Below the pieces are notes generated by a model. It was not told the origin of the DNA. It was given only the letters and a program-made list of their open reading frames with translations, and ran no database searches. From V1-33 sp039795165 (lineage in GTDB: Bacteria > Verrucomicrobiota > Verrucomicrobiia > Verrucomicrobiales > V1-33), in contig JBDKER010000006.1 in NCBI GenBank assembly GCA_039795165.1, forward strand, positions 91,335-155,334: a stretch of 64,000 nucleotides of DNA, in the 5' to 3' direction. The position numbers were made by a program, and so were the translations under genes. Below are positions 46,301 through 54,093 of the stretch, piece by piece; the first letter of the stretch is position 1, and each line of letters begins with the position of its first letter.

Positions 46301-46850
46301 CACTCGCCCGCCAATTCCGCCAGTTGTCCACTTCCCGGTCAGGATCAATCACCTGCAGCGAATGCCCCGCCCCATCCGGCGACAAGGGCCATTCGTCCCC
46401 GTCGCCATACGTCAGTCCGCACTGAATCGCTCCCGCCGCATCCCGCAGCTCGAAGCTGTCCCCCGCATTGTTCAGACTCCCTGTCCACGGCCCGAAAATC
46501 CTCACCGAAGCCGGAATCCCCGGATACGCCGCCCGCGTCGTGGCCGCATCCGCACTGCTCAGCACCACCCGCTCGTACTCGTTGACGAAATGCGCCGAAG
46601 CAGCCCCCGCGCTGAAATCAGGAAATTCATAGGAAATCCCCCCGCTCACCCGCCATTTGGCCACGTCGTACCGATTGCTCGTCAGATTCACCAGTTCTAC
46701 ATACTCGGGCTTCGCATCCGGAGGGTTGTACATCACCTCGGAAATCACCACATGTCCCTGACCTGCCCGCACAAGCGGAACCGCCAGCACAAGGCCAGCT
46801 AGCATCACCGGGAAAATTGAAGGCTTCAGGAATCTGGCTGCGCGAATCAT
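40335..46850 (-). CDS. Giant exported lamin-tail/CotH surface protein
   Basis: About 2,171 residues from the ATG at 46850, the start that gives a good signal peptide (LVLAVPLVRAGQG). Earlier ATGs in frame add a poor N-terminus. Domains in order: a lamin-tail (LTD) unit (about 33-190, VVISEVMYNPPD), a beta region, two more LTD units (about 400-640), a fourth (about 655-795, VINEIMFDPP), and a linker. A CotH kinase-like region follows (about 1125-1460, with HHWDSDLAF at 1410-1418), then PKD- and LamG-like regions (about 1609-1905) and a final LTD (about 1915-2050). A calcium-type DTDGDGIPDSHE segment and a C-terminal module end in YYRVV. It is secreted, probably attached to the surface. Whether the CotH part is an active kinase is unknown. 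It is the largest gene in the window. Confidence 0.85.
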   Translation of the reverse strand: MIRAARFLKPSIFPVMLAGLVLAVPLVRAGQGHVVISEVMYNPPDAKPEYVELVNLTSNRYDVAKWRVSGGISYEFPDFSAGAASAHFVNEYERVVLSSADAATTRAAYPGIPASVRIFGPWTGSLNNAGDSFELRDAAGAIQCGLTYGDGDEWPLSPDGAGHSLQVIDPDREVDNWRNWRASAARLGTPGYTEPTVAEQAVANPEVDIRPTVQVTDYGSTWKFWRELSDPDGAGPEGSWKEPGFPDGEWQSGAGLIGNETNAVITPLIQTNLATGYDPNLITYYFRTSFSWTGALTGNSFVLDQWVDDGVVYYLNGRELNGDGLGRVRMNVGVPTHTTGANATPPGGDAIEELAILSGSLDGFLVNGTNVLCAEVHQTGVGSSDVVFGARFRIQAPVSGGVVINEVQPGAAGAGFVEFFNPGNDPVDLSGWYVSDSAANLTKTKLAGPLVVPAKGLVTVGFAESGLTVASPLVVVLTRPDGVTRQSMISSAAADNRSLGRKPTGSSNWFLFTQATPGAPNESTLGGAGSPVRLSEVHFSPAGRVDWVELYNAGSVSAPLAGLGLAGRANQAGRVALTGTLAPGGYLSIPVDFPADNNGDVVVYLTDGSGNVLGAAAVEDRRGLPSVQAWPAGGNEWYAAPTDTRDAANNPERSEAIVINEIMFDPPSRQTQGEFVELTNRSVVPVNLSGWRFNKGINYDFPAGVVLAPGEFLVVAKDPAWITQKYGAGVRVYGPYDGTLRNSGERIRLEDARQNLADTVDYKTGGQWPVETDSAGSSLELLHPDMDNSQPSAWRASDESGKAQFQQYSYTGAYKQLRGLPSAVTACKELLFNLVSDGHVVLRNTRLTTVANPSVNLIPNGDATSHGTGTSVNGFLCTGTHCLSDTLPDGFHLLSYGGGDTKANKAEVDVTAINGSVAAPGNYTLSFEARWVSGLPLMVAQTWDRSFGKVFRFPVPENLGTPGSVNSRVRAGAAPTVDGLLHSPAVPRSTDPVVVRATVTSAVPLTSVLLWERLDNTAGTGVWNSRVMNDAGTDGDAVAGDGEWAATIPPRADSSITQFYVEATAGQQKNESPRNPRGVRGVNGSVLGLPERPAMYIVDNSPAVAAPGLNVQRFVLSQYHRNALNPGTGFSSAWDWDHQRMSNFGWNCTVIINERDVRYNGEIRRGGSPWTRSGNNTLERARWRSPGDDMYRMQSKWGIDSDGTVTNPPSRFHNRMTRYMMYLMGQPVPQAEFVQWIVNQDAPSFRDAMEMTDTDFFERAYGDGGELYEIDDSWFMYDTGNHDDRLDAGSVTGRWSLTDWTNVSAGANPSDESPIFFHGNWPLRFPEPQYDGPAYASLASFMKVVYNNNSGAIANDAVFREQVTRSMDLERVALYTAVRGYVGDWDNFTLNRGKNGYFFRRPGDGKFEFHHWDSDLAFQNTGEAFLGTAGGIGWQNLSNRPWFRQRYSFYLSELVGRFTQNSPRMTAYLAALNYQSSNPNALAPFKTSAFSYPTWFTNRQTGAIASINSMGGTNYTRAFAVTTANNQSVTNPIFTLAGSASSRTARVEVAGHPEAVFAWVPTTANLGLWTLSGIVLADGVNTLVVNAVDGSGAVSATVTMTATLTGNSPPVARLVGDPPTLKVAANEILLLDGSGSFDPEGSPLAFRWQVTPESGWAGQDAGAGRRQFRFFSPGIFTVSMTVTDASGATAVQDREVVVYNAADYTGFSNGEPLPAGLTARNVERAGNFPVGATYSLEDFTGRFVIEVRDTAALPLTTVDPKHPVISRDLPDATDFVLQTQLEPMTREFGNWQSGLWMQMREGAETVNYVFSLDGGTSLQVRRGIAPSPYTFIGTVTGFTGRGVTLRVRRSGLRLLFDRFDGAVWRNVATQTLPEGSTALTGGLMVSTSTATNARTGFDYLMVADYSAGSPVLAALRITEVHYNPAPGGVEFIELRNTGTQTLDLTGVSFGIGQPFSMGGVPEMAYRFGAELLAPGEFLVIPEDAARFRTVYGNGIRLAPQWANGGLANGGEQIQLLDAAGNAVHDFGYDDAPPWPVAADGTGPSMEVVDVNGVYGDGTNWRASAESGGNPGRLGAGPDTDGDGIPDSHEALFGTDPASGGSVPAVTVAVAPGTGAVTLSWPSAPGIRYTVQTATGLQVWTDVQTVTGVGSFTYTPEPGEARRYYRVVATRP

Positions 46851-47059
46851 AAAGGGGGGAGATGAAGTTTCCATGGCGGGCCGCCCGCTGCCACCAGCAG
46901 ACCACCACGCCATCGCAAGGGGTCCCGCACGTTACTGGAACGGCCATTGAAAGAGCAATGAACAAATTCCGGAATCAATGCCTTGCCTCCACTTCGTCCC
47001 ACGCCAATCCGTGACCGAACCGCGATGTTTTCTGTCGCAGTTCCGCACCCCCCACCGCC

Positions 47060-47512
47060 ATGCGACTCTCCAGAAAAGCCGAATACGCCATCCGCGCCCT
47101 CACCGCCATGGCCCGCAGACCCCCAGATGCCACGTCACAAATCGACGAAATCGCCGCCTCCGAACACATCCCCGTCAAATTCCTCGAACAAATCCTCCTC
47201 GTCCTCCGCCGCTCCGGTCTCCTCCGCAGCCGCCGCGGCGTCGGAGGTGGCTACCAGCTCGCCCTCCCCGCAGACCGCATCTCCCTCGCCGATATCATCC
47301 TCCCCATCGACGGTCCGTTCGAACCCATCCCCTGCACCTCCGACTCCGCCAGAAAATCCGGCCGCTGCCCCTGCGGTACCCCCGGCTGCGGCGGCATCGG
47401 CGCCTTCTTCCGATCCCTCCAGGACACCGTCAACGACCAACTCAATTCCACCACCCTCGCCGACCTCGCCCGCACCGACGCCGAAAACTCCAGCGTCCAC
47501 TTCGATATCTGA
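47060..47512 (+). CDS. Rrf2-family regulator with cysteine cluster-binding motif
   Basis: 150 residues. The N-terminal winged helix starts MRLSRKAEYAIRALTAMA and includes SQIDEIAASEHIPVKFLEQIL and GGGYQLA, all Rrf2 hallmarks. The cysteines C92, C103, C105 and C110 (the C-x-C-x4-C group) could bind an iron-sulfur cluster, as in IscR, NsrR or RsrR. The metal, target genes and signal are unknown. It is divergent from the giant CotH gene across a 209-base region. Downstream the next gene is a PEP-CTERM protein. Confidence 0.88.
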   Translation: MRLSRKAEYAIRALTAMARRPPDATSQIDEIAASEHIPVKFLEQILLVLRRSGLLRSRRGVGGGYQLALPADRISLADIILPIDGPFEPIPCTSDSARKSGRCPCGTPGCGGIGAFFRSLQDTVNDQLNSTTLADLARTDAENSSVHFDI

Positions 47513-47647
47513 TCGCCCCCACCCACCCGTCCGGAGAAGTCATATCCACTGAAATGGTTAGAAAGCCTGCGTTCGTCGCAAAATTCCCAGACAAGGGCAA
47601 GGCAGATTCTTGCCAGCCTTATTCATAACGCTCTGACAATCAGGATT

Positions 47648-47676
47648 TTGCACAGGTTATTGCCGCCCAGCTTAAT
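47648..47676 (+). promoter_or_regulatory. Candidate promoter of the SUMF1-like PEP-CTERM gene
   Basis: TTGCAC (47648-47653) and CTTAAT (47671-47676) are 17 bases apart, inside an unusually AT-rich stretch (about 47620-47780). They match 3 of 6 and 4 of 6 consensus positions. The leader to the start codon at 47779 would be about 95 bases. It is suggestive only. Confidence 0.3.
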
Positions 47677-47778
47677 TATTAACATACCTAAAGCAAATTG
47701 CAAAAATCCAAAAAAATCATTGACGCTCAGCCCTTTCTATTACAGGAAGCATGGGTCATTACCTCTACTCTGATTTTT

Positions 47779-48771
47779 ATGAAGAATACCTCAGTCCTAG
47801 CAATTACAGCTTCCTCGCTGGCCATGGCTTTTTCCGCCGCTGCCAGCACCGTCACATGGGTGCCCGTCGGCGATGCCGGCAATGCAGCGGACACCACCGG
47901 CTTCGGCGCCGTCGGCTACAACTACAGCATCGCCCAGTTCGAGTTTTCCAATCAGCAGTACGCCAACTTCCTCAACTCTGTCGACCTCACCGGAGCTAAC
48001 ACGTACCTGCTCTACAACAGCAATATGGGATCCAACATTCGCGGCGGCATTTCCTTTGTCCCGACGAATGCCGACGGAGCCAAGTATGTGGTGAAGGCCA
48101 ACTTCGGCGACAAGCCGGTGAACTACGTGAACTGGTTCGACGCCGCCCGGGTGGCCAACTGGATGAACAACGGCGCCACCGTGGGCGCATCGACGGAAAC
48201 GGGAGCCTACACGCTCAATGGAGCGACTTCCGGCTCTACGGTTGCGCGCAATCCCGATGCCTCTATTTTCATTCCCAACCAGAACGAATGGTACAAGGCG
48301 GCGTTCTATAAAGCCTCCGGCACCAACGCGGGATATTGGGAGTATGCCTATCAGTCCGAATCCGGTCCTACCTCCGTTACAGCAAACGCCACCGGTGTTG
48401 GCTCGGCAGGTCCGGTTGGCAGCTTTGCCAACTACAACTACGGAGCTGTCTGGAATGGAGCCAATGGCAACGTTACTTCCGTCGGCACCAATGGTGGCCC
48501 ATCCGCCTACCAGACGTTCGACATGAACGGCAACGTGCGCGAAGTTGTGGACACGACGCCGGGTGTCAATGCCGTTTGGCGTGGTGGTTCGTTCACAGGC
48601 ACTAATTTCAACGCGGTTAACGCCACTAGCGGTCGCTTTACCGGAGCCGCCACTACCGAGAACTTCTTCGCTGGCTTCCGTCTGGCCTCGGTTCCCGAGC
48701 CCGGATCGACGATTCCCCTTCTGACGCTCTTTGGTCTCGGCATGGCGAAGTCCCGCCGCCGGAAGGCCTGA
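47779..48771 (+). CDS. SUMF1/FGE-fold protein with PEP-CTERM sorting signal
   Basis: 330 residues from the ATG at 47779; the open frame upstream has no coding character. A signal peptide (SLAMAFSAAAS) is followed by an FGE-sulfatase-modifying-factor-like fold: VPVGDAGNAADTTGFGAVGYNY, FIPNQNEWYKAAFY, MNGNVREVVDT, WRGGSF and GFRLA. The mature protein has no cysteine, so it cannot act as a formylglycine-generating enzyme. The C-terminal VPEPGSTIPLLTLFGLGMAKSRRRKA is a PEP-CTERM signal (PEP, TM, basic tail), so it is handled by an exosortase, not present here. Codon use is less C-biased than in neighbouring genes. Confidence 0.85.
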   Translation: MKNTSVLAITASSLAMAFSAAASTVTWVPVGDAGNAADTTGFGAVGYNYSIAQFEFSNQQYANFLNSVDLTGANTYLLYNSNMGSNIRGGISFVPTNADGAKYVVKANFGDKPVNYVNWFDAARVANWMNNGATVGASTETGAYTLNGATSGSTVARNPDASIFIPNQNEWYKAAFYKASGTNAGYWEYAYQSESGPTSVTANATGVGSAGPVGSFANYNYGAVWNGANGNVTSVGTNGGPSAYQTFDMNGNVREVVDTTPGVNAVWRGGSFTGTNFNAVNATSGRFTGAATTENFFAGFRLASVPEPGSTIPLLTLFGLGMAKSRRRKA

Positions 48772-48807
48772 GGATCTCAGGAATCAAAGCTGACAGCGAA
48801 TCATGCG

Positions 48808-48838
48808 CCCCCGGTTCCCTCAAGGGACCGGGGGTTTT
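48808..48838 (+). terminator. Rho-independent terminator
   Basis: The stem CCCCCGGT-TCCC pairs with GGGACCGGGGG, with one bulged T and a four-base loop, followed by TTTT. It lies 36 bases after the stop of the PEP-CTERM gene and should end its transcript. Confidence 0.8.
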
Positions 48839-48966
48839 GCTTTCTGACTGGGTCTCGTGGATGCCGGGTGGCAGGGGGAGAATCGGGGAATCGTGTGAGA
48901 TGGCTGCCGTCGCATGACAGCGATGGCCTCGTCTGGACGTTACAGGTGAGCCGCTTCCCATTCTCC

Positions 48967-51900
48967 ATGATGACCCATCCCCGGTTCCCTGTCCTTCTGC
49001 TGCTGAGTTTTGCTCCATCGTGGGCGCAAGCATCGCCAATTGACTTTGCGCGCGAGATCCGGCCGATTCTCTCGGAACATTGCTTCACCTGCCACGGACC
49101 GGACACAGCCAAACGCAAAGGCAACCTCCGGCTTGATGAGAAGGAATCGGCCTATGGTGCCGCGGAATCGGGGAAATCAGCCATTGTGCCAGGAAATCCC
49201 GACGCCAGCGAGCTGCTGCGCCGCATCAACTGCACGGACCCGGACGACATCATGCCCCCGCCGGAGGAACCCAAGCAACTGAAACCGGAGCAACGCGACC
49301 TCCTGAAGCGCTGGATTGCCGAGGGAGCCAACTGGACGGGGCACTGGGCCTTCGAACCAGTCAGGCCAGTCACCGTTCCGGAAGTTCCGGGAACCACTAG
49401 TCCGATCGATGCCTTCGTGCGCGCTCGCCTTGCCCGCGAAGGCCTGACACCTTCTCCGGAAGAGGAACCGGCGCGGCTCCTCCGGAGGGTTTCGCTCGAC
49501 CTCACCGGGCTGCCGCCGTCCCTCGCGGAAATGGATGCCTTCATGACCGCGGCAGCCAGCGACCCCACGGCCGCGCTCTCGGCGGCGGTCGACCGCCTCC
49601 TTGCCTCGCCCCATTTCGGCGAACGCATGGCCGTGCCGTGGCTCGACATCGCCCGCTACGGGGACACCAGCGGCTACCATAACGATTCCCTCCGCGATAT
49701 GTGGCTCTGGCGCGAATGGGTCATCAATTCCTTCAATGCGGGCATGCCCTTCGACCAGTTCACCACGGAACAACTGGCCGGCGATCTGCTCCCGGATGCC
49801 ACCACCAGCCAGAAGGTGGCCTCGGGATTCCATCGCAATGTCATGACCAGTGACGAAGGCGGTCTCATCGAAGCGGAATACCTCAACCTCTACGTGGTCG
49901 ACCGCGTCGCCACTACGGGCGTCACATGGCTCGGCATGACGGTCGCCTGCGCCCAATGCCACGACCACAAATACGACCCCATCACCCAGAGGGACTTCTA
50001 CAAGGTCTACGCCTTCTTCCATAATGTCCCGGAAAACGGGAAGGACGGTGTCCGCGACCGCAATCCCCAGCCGTTTCTCCGCGTCCCCACCGCGGAACAG
50101 GCCGCCGAAGCCCAGCGGCTCGATGCCGAAATCGCCTCCTCCGAAACCGAGGGCACCCGCATCGAATCGGAACTCGATGCCCGCCAGGCAGCATGGGAAG
50201 CCAAAATCTCCACCACTGGCCAATCCCCAGCCCCCACGGATCACCTCGCTCACTTCCCGCTCGACCAGGATGGCAATCCCAACGGAACCACCAGCCAGCC
50301 CATCACCGCGAGCCCGAAAGGCGAGCCGTCCTTCGCACCCGCCAGCATCGGAAATGGCTTCCAGCCAGCCGGCAAGGCATGGATCGAATACGGCGACGCC
50401 TTCAACTTTGAACGCGATCAGGCTTTCTCTGTCTCCGCATGGCTGCGCCTCAGTCCGAACGGCGGTTCCCCCTTCGGCCGCATGGAACAATCGACCGCCA
50501 CCCGTGGCTGGGATGTCGAATTCCACGGCACGAAACCCAGCATTCACCTGATCAGTCAGTGGCCCGCCAATGCCATCCACATCCAGGGCCAGCGCGACCT
50601 GCCCGCCGACACGCCCCTGCACTTCGCATTTTCCTACGATGGATCGGGCAAGGCGGCGGGTCTGAAACTCTTCATCAATGGCCAACCGGAACCCGCCGAT
50701 GTGCGCGTTGATTCCCTCACGGATACCATCCGCACCCCGGAACCGTTCAGTATCGGACGCCGCGGTGCCGCAGGCCCGCTCTTCCACGGTGTCATCGACG
50801 ACTTCCGCATCTTCCCCCGCGCCCTCCCGCCCCAGGAAATCACCACGCTCGGTGCCGCCACCACCCTCAGCCTCGTCAGCATCCCGGCAGACCAGCGATC
50901 CCCGGAACAGAAGGAACAACTCCGGAAATTCTTCCGCGAAACCCAGGCCCCCGACTTCACCGCCATCCAGCAAAAGGTCGCTTCCCTCCGCAAATCACGC
51001 CAGGACCTCGAAAACGCCTTCCCCAATACCATGGTCATGGCAGAAATGGAAAAACCCCGCGACACCTTCATCAAGGTCCGCGGCCAGTACGACCAGAATG
51101 GCGACAAAGTCGAAGCCGGCGTCCCGGAATTCCTCCCCCAGATTCCTCCCCGCAGCGATGGCAAACCCCTCAACCGCCTCGACTTTGCCCGCTGGCTCAC
51201 CAGCCCAGGCCACCCACTCACCGCCCGCGTCGCCATCAACCGCTTCTGGGCCATGCTCTTCGGCACAGGCCTCGTCCGCACCGTCAATGACTTCGGTTCC
51301 CAGGGCGAATGGCCAAGCCACCCGGAACTCCTCGACTGGCTCGCCGCAGACTTCCAACGCGACTGGAACACGAAACGTGTCATCCGCCAGATCGTCATGA
51401 GCGCCACCTACCGGCAGTCAGCCCGGGTTTCCCCGGAACTGCTGGCCCGCGACACAGAAAACCGTCTCCTCGCCCGCGGCCCCCGCCAGCGCCTCGATGC
51501 CGAAATGATCCGCGACAACGCCCTCGCGATAGCCGGAATCCTCAATCCCACCCTCGGCGGCCGTAGCATCAAGCCGGAACAACCACCCGGAACATGGGAA
51601 ATCAATGAAATGGGTGGCTACGGCTACGATAAATCAAAAGGCAATGACCTGTACCGCCGCGGCCTCTACGTGTACTGGCGCCGCTCCACGGTCTATCCCT
51701 CGTTCATCACCCTCGACGCCCCCACCCGCGAATTCTGCGTCGCCCAGCGCGCCCGCACCAGCACCCCGCTCCAGTCGCTCGTCCTCATGAACGACCCGGT
51801 CTTCGTGGAAGCCGCCCGCGCCTTCGCCCAGCGCATCCTCCGGGAAGGCGGACCCGACGACGCCAGCCGACTCGTCTTCGCATGGCGCACCGCCCTCGGA

Positions 51901-52107
51901 CGCCAGCCATCCCCACAGGAACTCGCGGTCCTCGGCCGTACTCTCAGCGCACAGCAGGAAACCTACCGGAACGACCGCGCCGCCGCCGCAAACCTCATCC
52001 AGATCGGCGACATCCCCCGCCCCGAGGGACTCGACGACAGCGAACTGGCCGCATGGACCACTGTAGCCAATGTCCTCCTCAATCTGAACGAAACCATCTC
52101 GAACTGA
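48967..52107 (+). CDS. Cytochrome-type PSCyt1/DUF1549/LamG/DUF1553 exported protein
   Basis: 1,046 residues. A signal peptide is followed at about 25-110 by a planctomycete-cytochrome (PSCyt1)-like domain with a haem motif C39-x-x-C42-H43. The DUF1549 region (about 135-345, starting SPIDAFVRARLAREGL) carries a second CxxCH at 328-332 (CAQCHDHKYDP). A LamG-like beta sandwich lies at about 410-620, and the DUF1553 region (about 690-1000) includes NRFWAMLFGTGLVRTVNDFG. Such proteins are typical of Planctomycetes and Verrucomicrobia and are usually paired with a DUF1501 gene, as here (gap 11 bases). The reaction they catalyse is not settled; extracellular polysaccharide oxidation has been suggested. 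Confidence 0.9.
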   Translation: MMTHPRFPVLLLLSFAPSWAQASPIDFAREIRPILSEHCFTCHGPDTAKRKGNLRLDEKESAYGAAESGKSAIVPGNPDASELLRRINCTDPDDIMPPPEEPKQLKPEQRDLLKRWIAEGANWTGHWAFEPVRPVTVPEVPGTTSPIDAFVRARLAREGLTPSPEEEPARLLRRVSLDLTGLPPSLAEMDAFMTAAASDPTAALSAAVDRLLASPHFGERMAVPWLDIARYGDTSGYHNDSLRDMWLWREWVINSFNAGMPFDQFTTEQLAGDLLPDATTSQKVASGFHRNVMTSDEGGLIEAEYLNLYVVDRVATTGVTWLGMTVACAQCHDHKYDPITQRDFYKVYAFFHNVPENGKDGVRDRNPQPFLRVPTAEQAAEAQRLDAEIASSETEGTRIESELDARQAAWEAKISTTGQSPAPTDHLAHFPLDQDGNPNGTTSQPITASPKGEPSFAPASIGNGFQPAGKAWIEYGDAFNFERDQAFSVSAWLRLSPNGGSPFGRMEQSTATRGWDVEFHGTKPSIHLISQWPANAIHIQGQRDLPADTPLHFAFSYDGSGKAAGLKLFINGQPEPADVRVDSLTDTIRTPEPFSIGRRGAAGPLFHGVIDDFRIFPRALPPQEITTLGAATTLSLVSIPADQRSPEQKEQLRKFFRETQAPDFTAIQQKVASLRKSRQDLENAFPNTMVMAEMEKPRDTFIKVRGQYDQNGDKVEAGVPEFLPQIPPRSDGKPLNRLDFARWLTSPGHPLTARVAINRFWAMLFGTGLVRTVNDFGSQGEWPSHPELLDWLAADFQRDWNTKRVIRQIVMSATYRQSARVSPELLARDTENRLLARGPRQRLDAEMIRDNALAIAGILNPTLGGRSIKPEQPPGTWEINEMGGYGYDKSKGNDLYRRGLYVYWRRSTVYPSFITLDAPTREFCVAQRARTSTPLQSLVLMNDPVFVEAARAFAQRILREGGPDDASRLVFAWRTALGRQPSPQELAVLGRTLSAQQETYRNDRAAAANLIQIGDIPRPEGLDDSELAAWTTVANVLLNLNETISN

Positions 52108-52118
52108 TCCCCCCTGTC

Positions 52119-53573
52119 ATGGACCCCGCCATCTCCGCCTTCCAGCAGGGCCTCGCCCGCCGCACCTTCCTGCGCCAGAGCAGCACCGGCCTCGGTGCCC
52201 TCGCCCTCACTTCCCTCCTCAATCCGAAACTCTTCGGAGCCACAGACCCCGGCAGCGGCCCCGCCGTTCCCGGTGCCCTCCAGCGCCTCCACTTCGCCCC
52301 CAAAGCAAAACGCATCATCTACCTCTTCATGTCCGGGGCCCCGTCCCACCTCGATCTCTTCGATCCCAAACCGAAACTCATCGAGATGACCGGCAAGGAC
52401 CTGCCCGAGAGCGTCCGCAAAGGCCAGCGCATCACCACCATGACGAGCGGCCAGAAGAACCTCCTCTGCGTCGGTTCCCCGTTCCAGTTCCAGAAATACG
52501 GGAAGTCCCAGATGGACCTCTCGGAACTCCTCCCCCACCTCTCCAAAGTCGTCGACGACTGCACCTTCGTCCGCTCGGTCCACACCGACCCGATCAATCA
52601 CGACCCCGCCGTCACCTTCTTCGCCAGCGGTCATCAGCAACCCGGCCGTCCCGTCATGGGCGCATGGCTGGCCTACGGCCTGGGAAGCGACAACCGCGAC
52701 CTTCCCTCCTTCGTCGTCCTCACAAGCGGCGGCGGCGGCCAAACCCTGCAGGCCCGCTACTGGGGCTCCGGTTTCCTCCCCGCCCAGTACGGCGGCGTCC
52801 AGTTCCGCAACGCCGGCGATCCCGTCCTCTACGTCTCCAATCCCAAAGGCATCTCCGGCACCACCCGGCGCCAACTCATCGACGCCACCAACGATCTCAA
52901 CCGCATGGCCCTCGGCCACCTCGGCGATCCCGCCATCGCCGCCCAGATCGAAAACTATGAACTCGCCTTCCGCATGCAGACCAGTGTGCCGGAACTGACC
53001 GATCTCTCAAAGGAACCACAGGACGTCCTCGACCTCTACGGAGCCCAGCCCGGTCAGGCCAGCTTCGCCGCCAATTGCCTGCTCGCCCGCCGCCTCGCCG
53101 AACGCGGCGTCCGCTTCATCCAACTCTGCCACCGCGACTGGGACCACCACGGCGGTCTGCCCGGCGGCCTCCGCCAGAAATGCAAGGAAACCGATCAGGG
53201 AGCCGCCGCCCTCGTCGCCGACCTCAAGCAGCGCGGCCTCCTCGACGAAACCCTCGTCATCTGGGGCGGCGAATTCGGACGCACGGCCTACAGCCAGGGC
53301 GACATCAGCAAGGACAACTTCGGACGCGATCACCACCCCCGCTGCTTCACCATGTGGATGGCCGGCGGCGGCCTCCAGAAAGGCCTCGTCTACGGGGAAA
53401 CCGACGAATTCGGCTACAACATCGTGCGCGATCCCGTCCACGTGCACGATCTGCACGCCACTCTCCTCCACGCCATGGGCGTCGACCACAAACGCCTCAC
53501 CTTCCGCCACGAGGGCCGCGACTACCGACTCACCGACATCGCCGGAAATGTCGTCCAGCCCCTCCTCGCCTGA
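52119..53573 (+). CDS. Tat-exported DUF1501 protein
   Basis: 484 residues from the ATG at 52119. The twin-arginine signal RRTFLRQSSTGLGALALTSLL directs folded export. The chain has DUF1501 features: FMSGAPSHLDLFDPKP, PVMGAWLAYGLGS and VIWGGEFGR. This family resembles the alkaline-phosphatase/sulfatase superfamily (metal-type hydrolase fold), but the enzyme activity is unknown. It is tightly coupled to the preceding PSCyt1-DUF1549-DUF1553 gene. Pairing of the two is common in Planctomycetes/Verrucomicrobia, where they occur in many copies. Confidence 0.92.
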   Translation: MDPAISAFQQGLARRTFLRQSSTGLGALALTSLLNPKLFGATDPGSGPAVPGALQRLHFAPKAKRIIYLFMSGAPSHLDLFDPKPKLIEMTGKDLPESVRKGQRITTMTSGQKNLLCVGSPFQFQKYGKSQMDLSELLPHLSKVVDDCTFVRSVHTDPINHDPAVTFFASGHQQPGRPVMGAWLAYGLGSDNRDLPSFVVLTSGGGGQTLQARYWGSGFLPAQYGGVQFRNAGDPVLYVSNPKGISGTTRRQLIDATNDLNRMALGHLGDPAIAAQIENYELAFRMQTSVPELTDLSKEPQDVLDLYGAQPGQASFAANCLLARRLAERGVRFIQLCHRDWDHHGGLPGGLRQKCKETDQGAAALVADLKQRGLLDETLVIWGGEFGRTAYSQGDISKDNFGRDHHPRCFTMWMAGGGLQKGLVYGETDEFGYNIVRDPVHVHDLHATLLHAMGVDHKRLTFRHEGRDYRLTDIAGNVVQPLLA

Positions 53574-53597
53574 TGGCCGTTCCGCCGGCTTCGGAAC

Positions 53598-54047
53598 CTA
53601 ACTGAGCGGAGGCGGCACTGCCGGTCTCCGACCGTCCTCGCGGTAATGCAGGGCCGGGGGCTCCGACGACACAATGATCCTGCGCACTCCGTCCCGGAAG
53701 TTCGTCACGTTGAAGTTCACGAGCAGACCCACCTCGAAACCACTCAGCCTCAGCAAATTGCGCATGCGTTCATGGTCGGGCATCTCCCCGGCGGGCATGC
53801 TCACCGCACTCACCACGAGTGCCTCCTCCACCAGAAAATCGACCGGTATCCCCGGCTCCATGAGGGTCCCCTTGTACCGGAAGGGCAAGGCCACATTCCT
53901 CCGGAACACCATTTCCCGCATGCGGAATTCCACCGCCAGACAATCACTGTAGACAACCGCTGGCAGCCCCGGCCCCAGAGCCCGGTGCACTTCCATGCAG
54001 GTTCCCACCACAAGGTGCGGCAGTTCATGAGGATCAATCTTCACCAA
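53598..54047 (-). CDS. GxxExxY-family protein
   Basis: 149 residues. The family consensus reads GPGL-x-E-x-x-Y, and this protein has GPGLPAVVYSDCLAVEF, so the name-giving Glu is replaced. The following VALPFRYKG, PVDFLVEEALVV and LLVNFNVTNFRDGVRRI blocks match the family, which has a PD-(D/E)XK-like fold. The function is unknown; the family is widespread in Verrucomicrobia and Bacteroidetes. It is convergent with the DUF1501 gene (24-base gap) and follows rlpA by 46 bases. Confidence 0.8.
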   Translation of the reverse strand: MVKIDPHELPHLVVGTCMEVHRALGPGLPAVVYSDCLAVEFRMREMVFRRNVALPFRYKGTLMEPGIPVDFLVEEALVVSAVSMPAGEMPDHERMRNLLRLSGFEVGLLVNFNVTNFRDGVRRIIVSSEPPALHYREDGRRPAVPPPLS

Positions 54048-54093
54048 ACCTCCATCTAGCCTGGAGCCATCCCCGCGGAAAGCATTTCTTTCG

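Noticed and set aside
46966..46975. Palindrome ATTCCGGAAT between the Rrf2 and CotH genes (a related AGTTCCGGAACT is near 61868)
   Set aside because: It is short, and TTCCGGA-like strings are common in this codon-biased DNA; two sites are not enough to call a regulator motif.
47600..47613. Sigma-54-like sequence (GGCAG...TTGCC) upstream of the SUMF1-like gene
   Set aside because: The spacing between the GG and GC elements is one base too short for a functional -24/-12 promoter.
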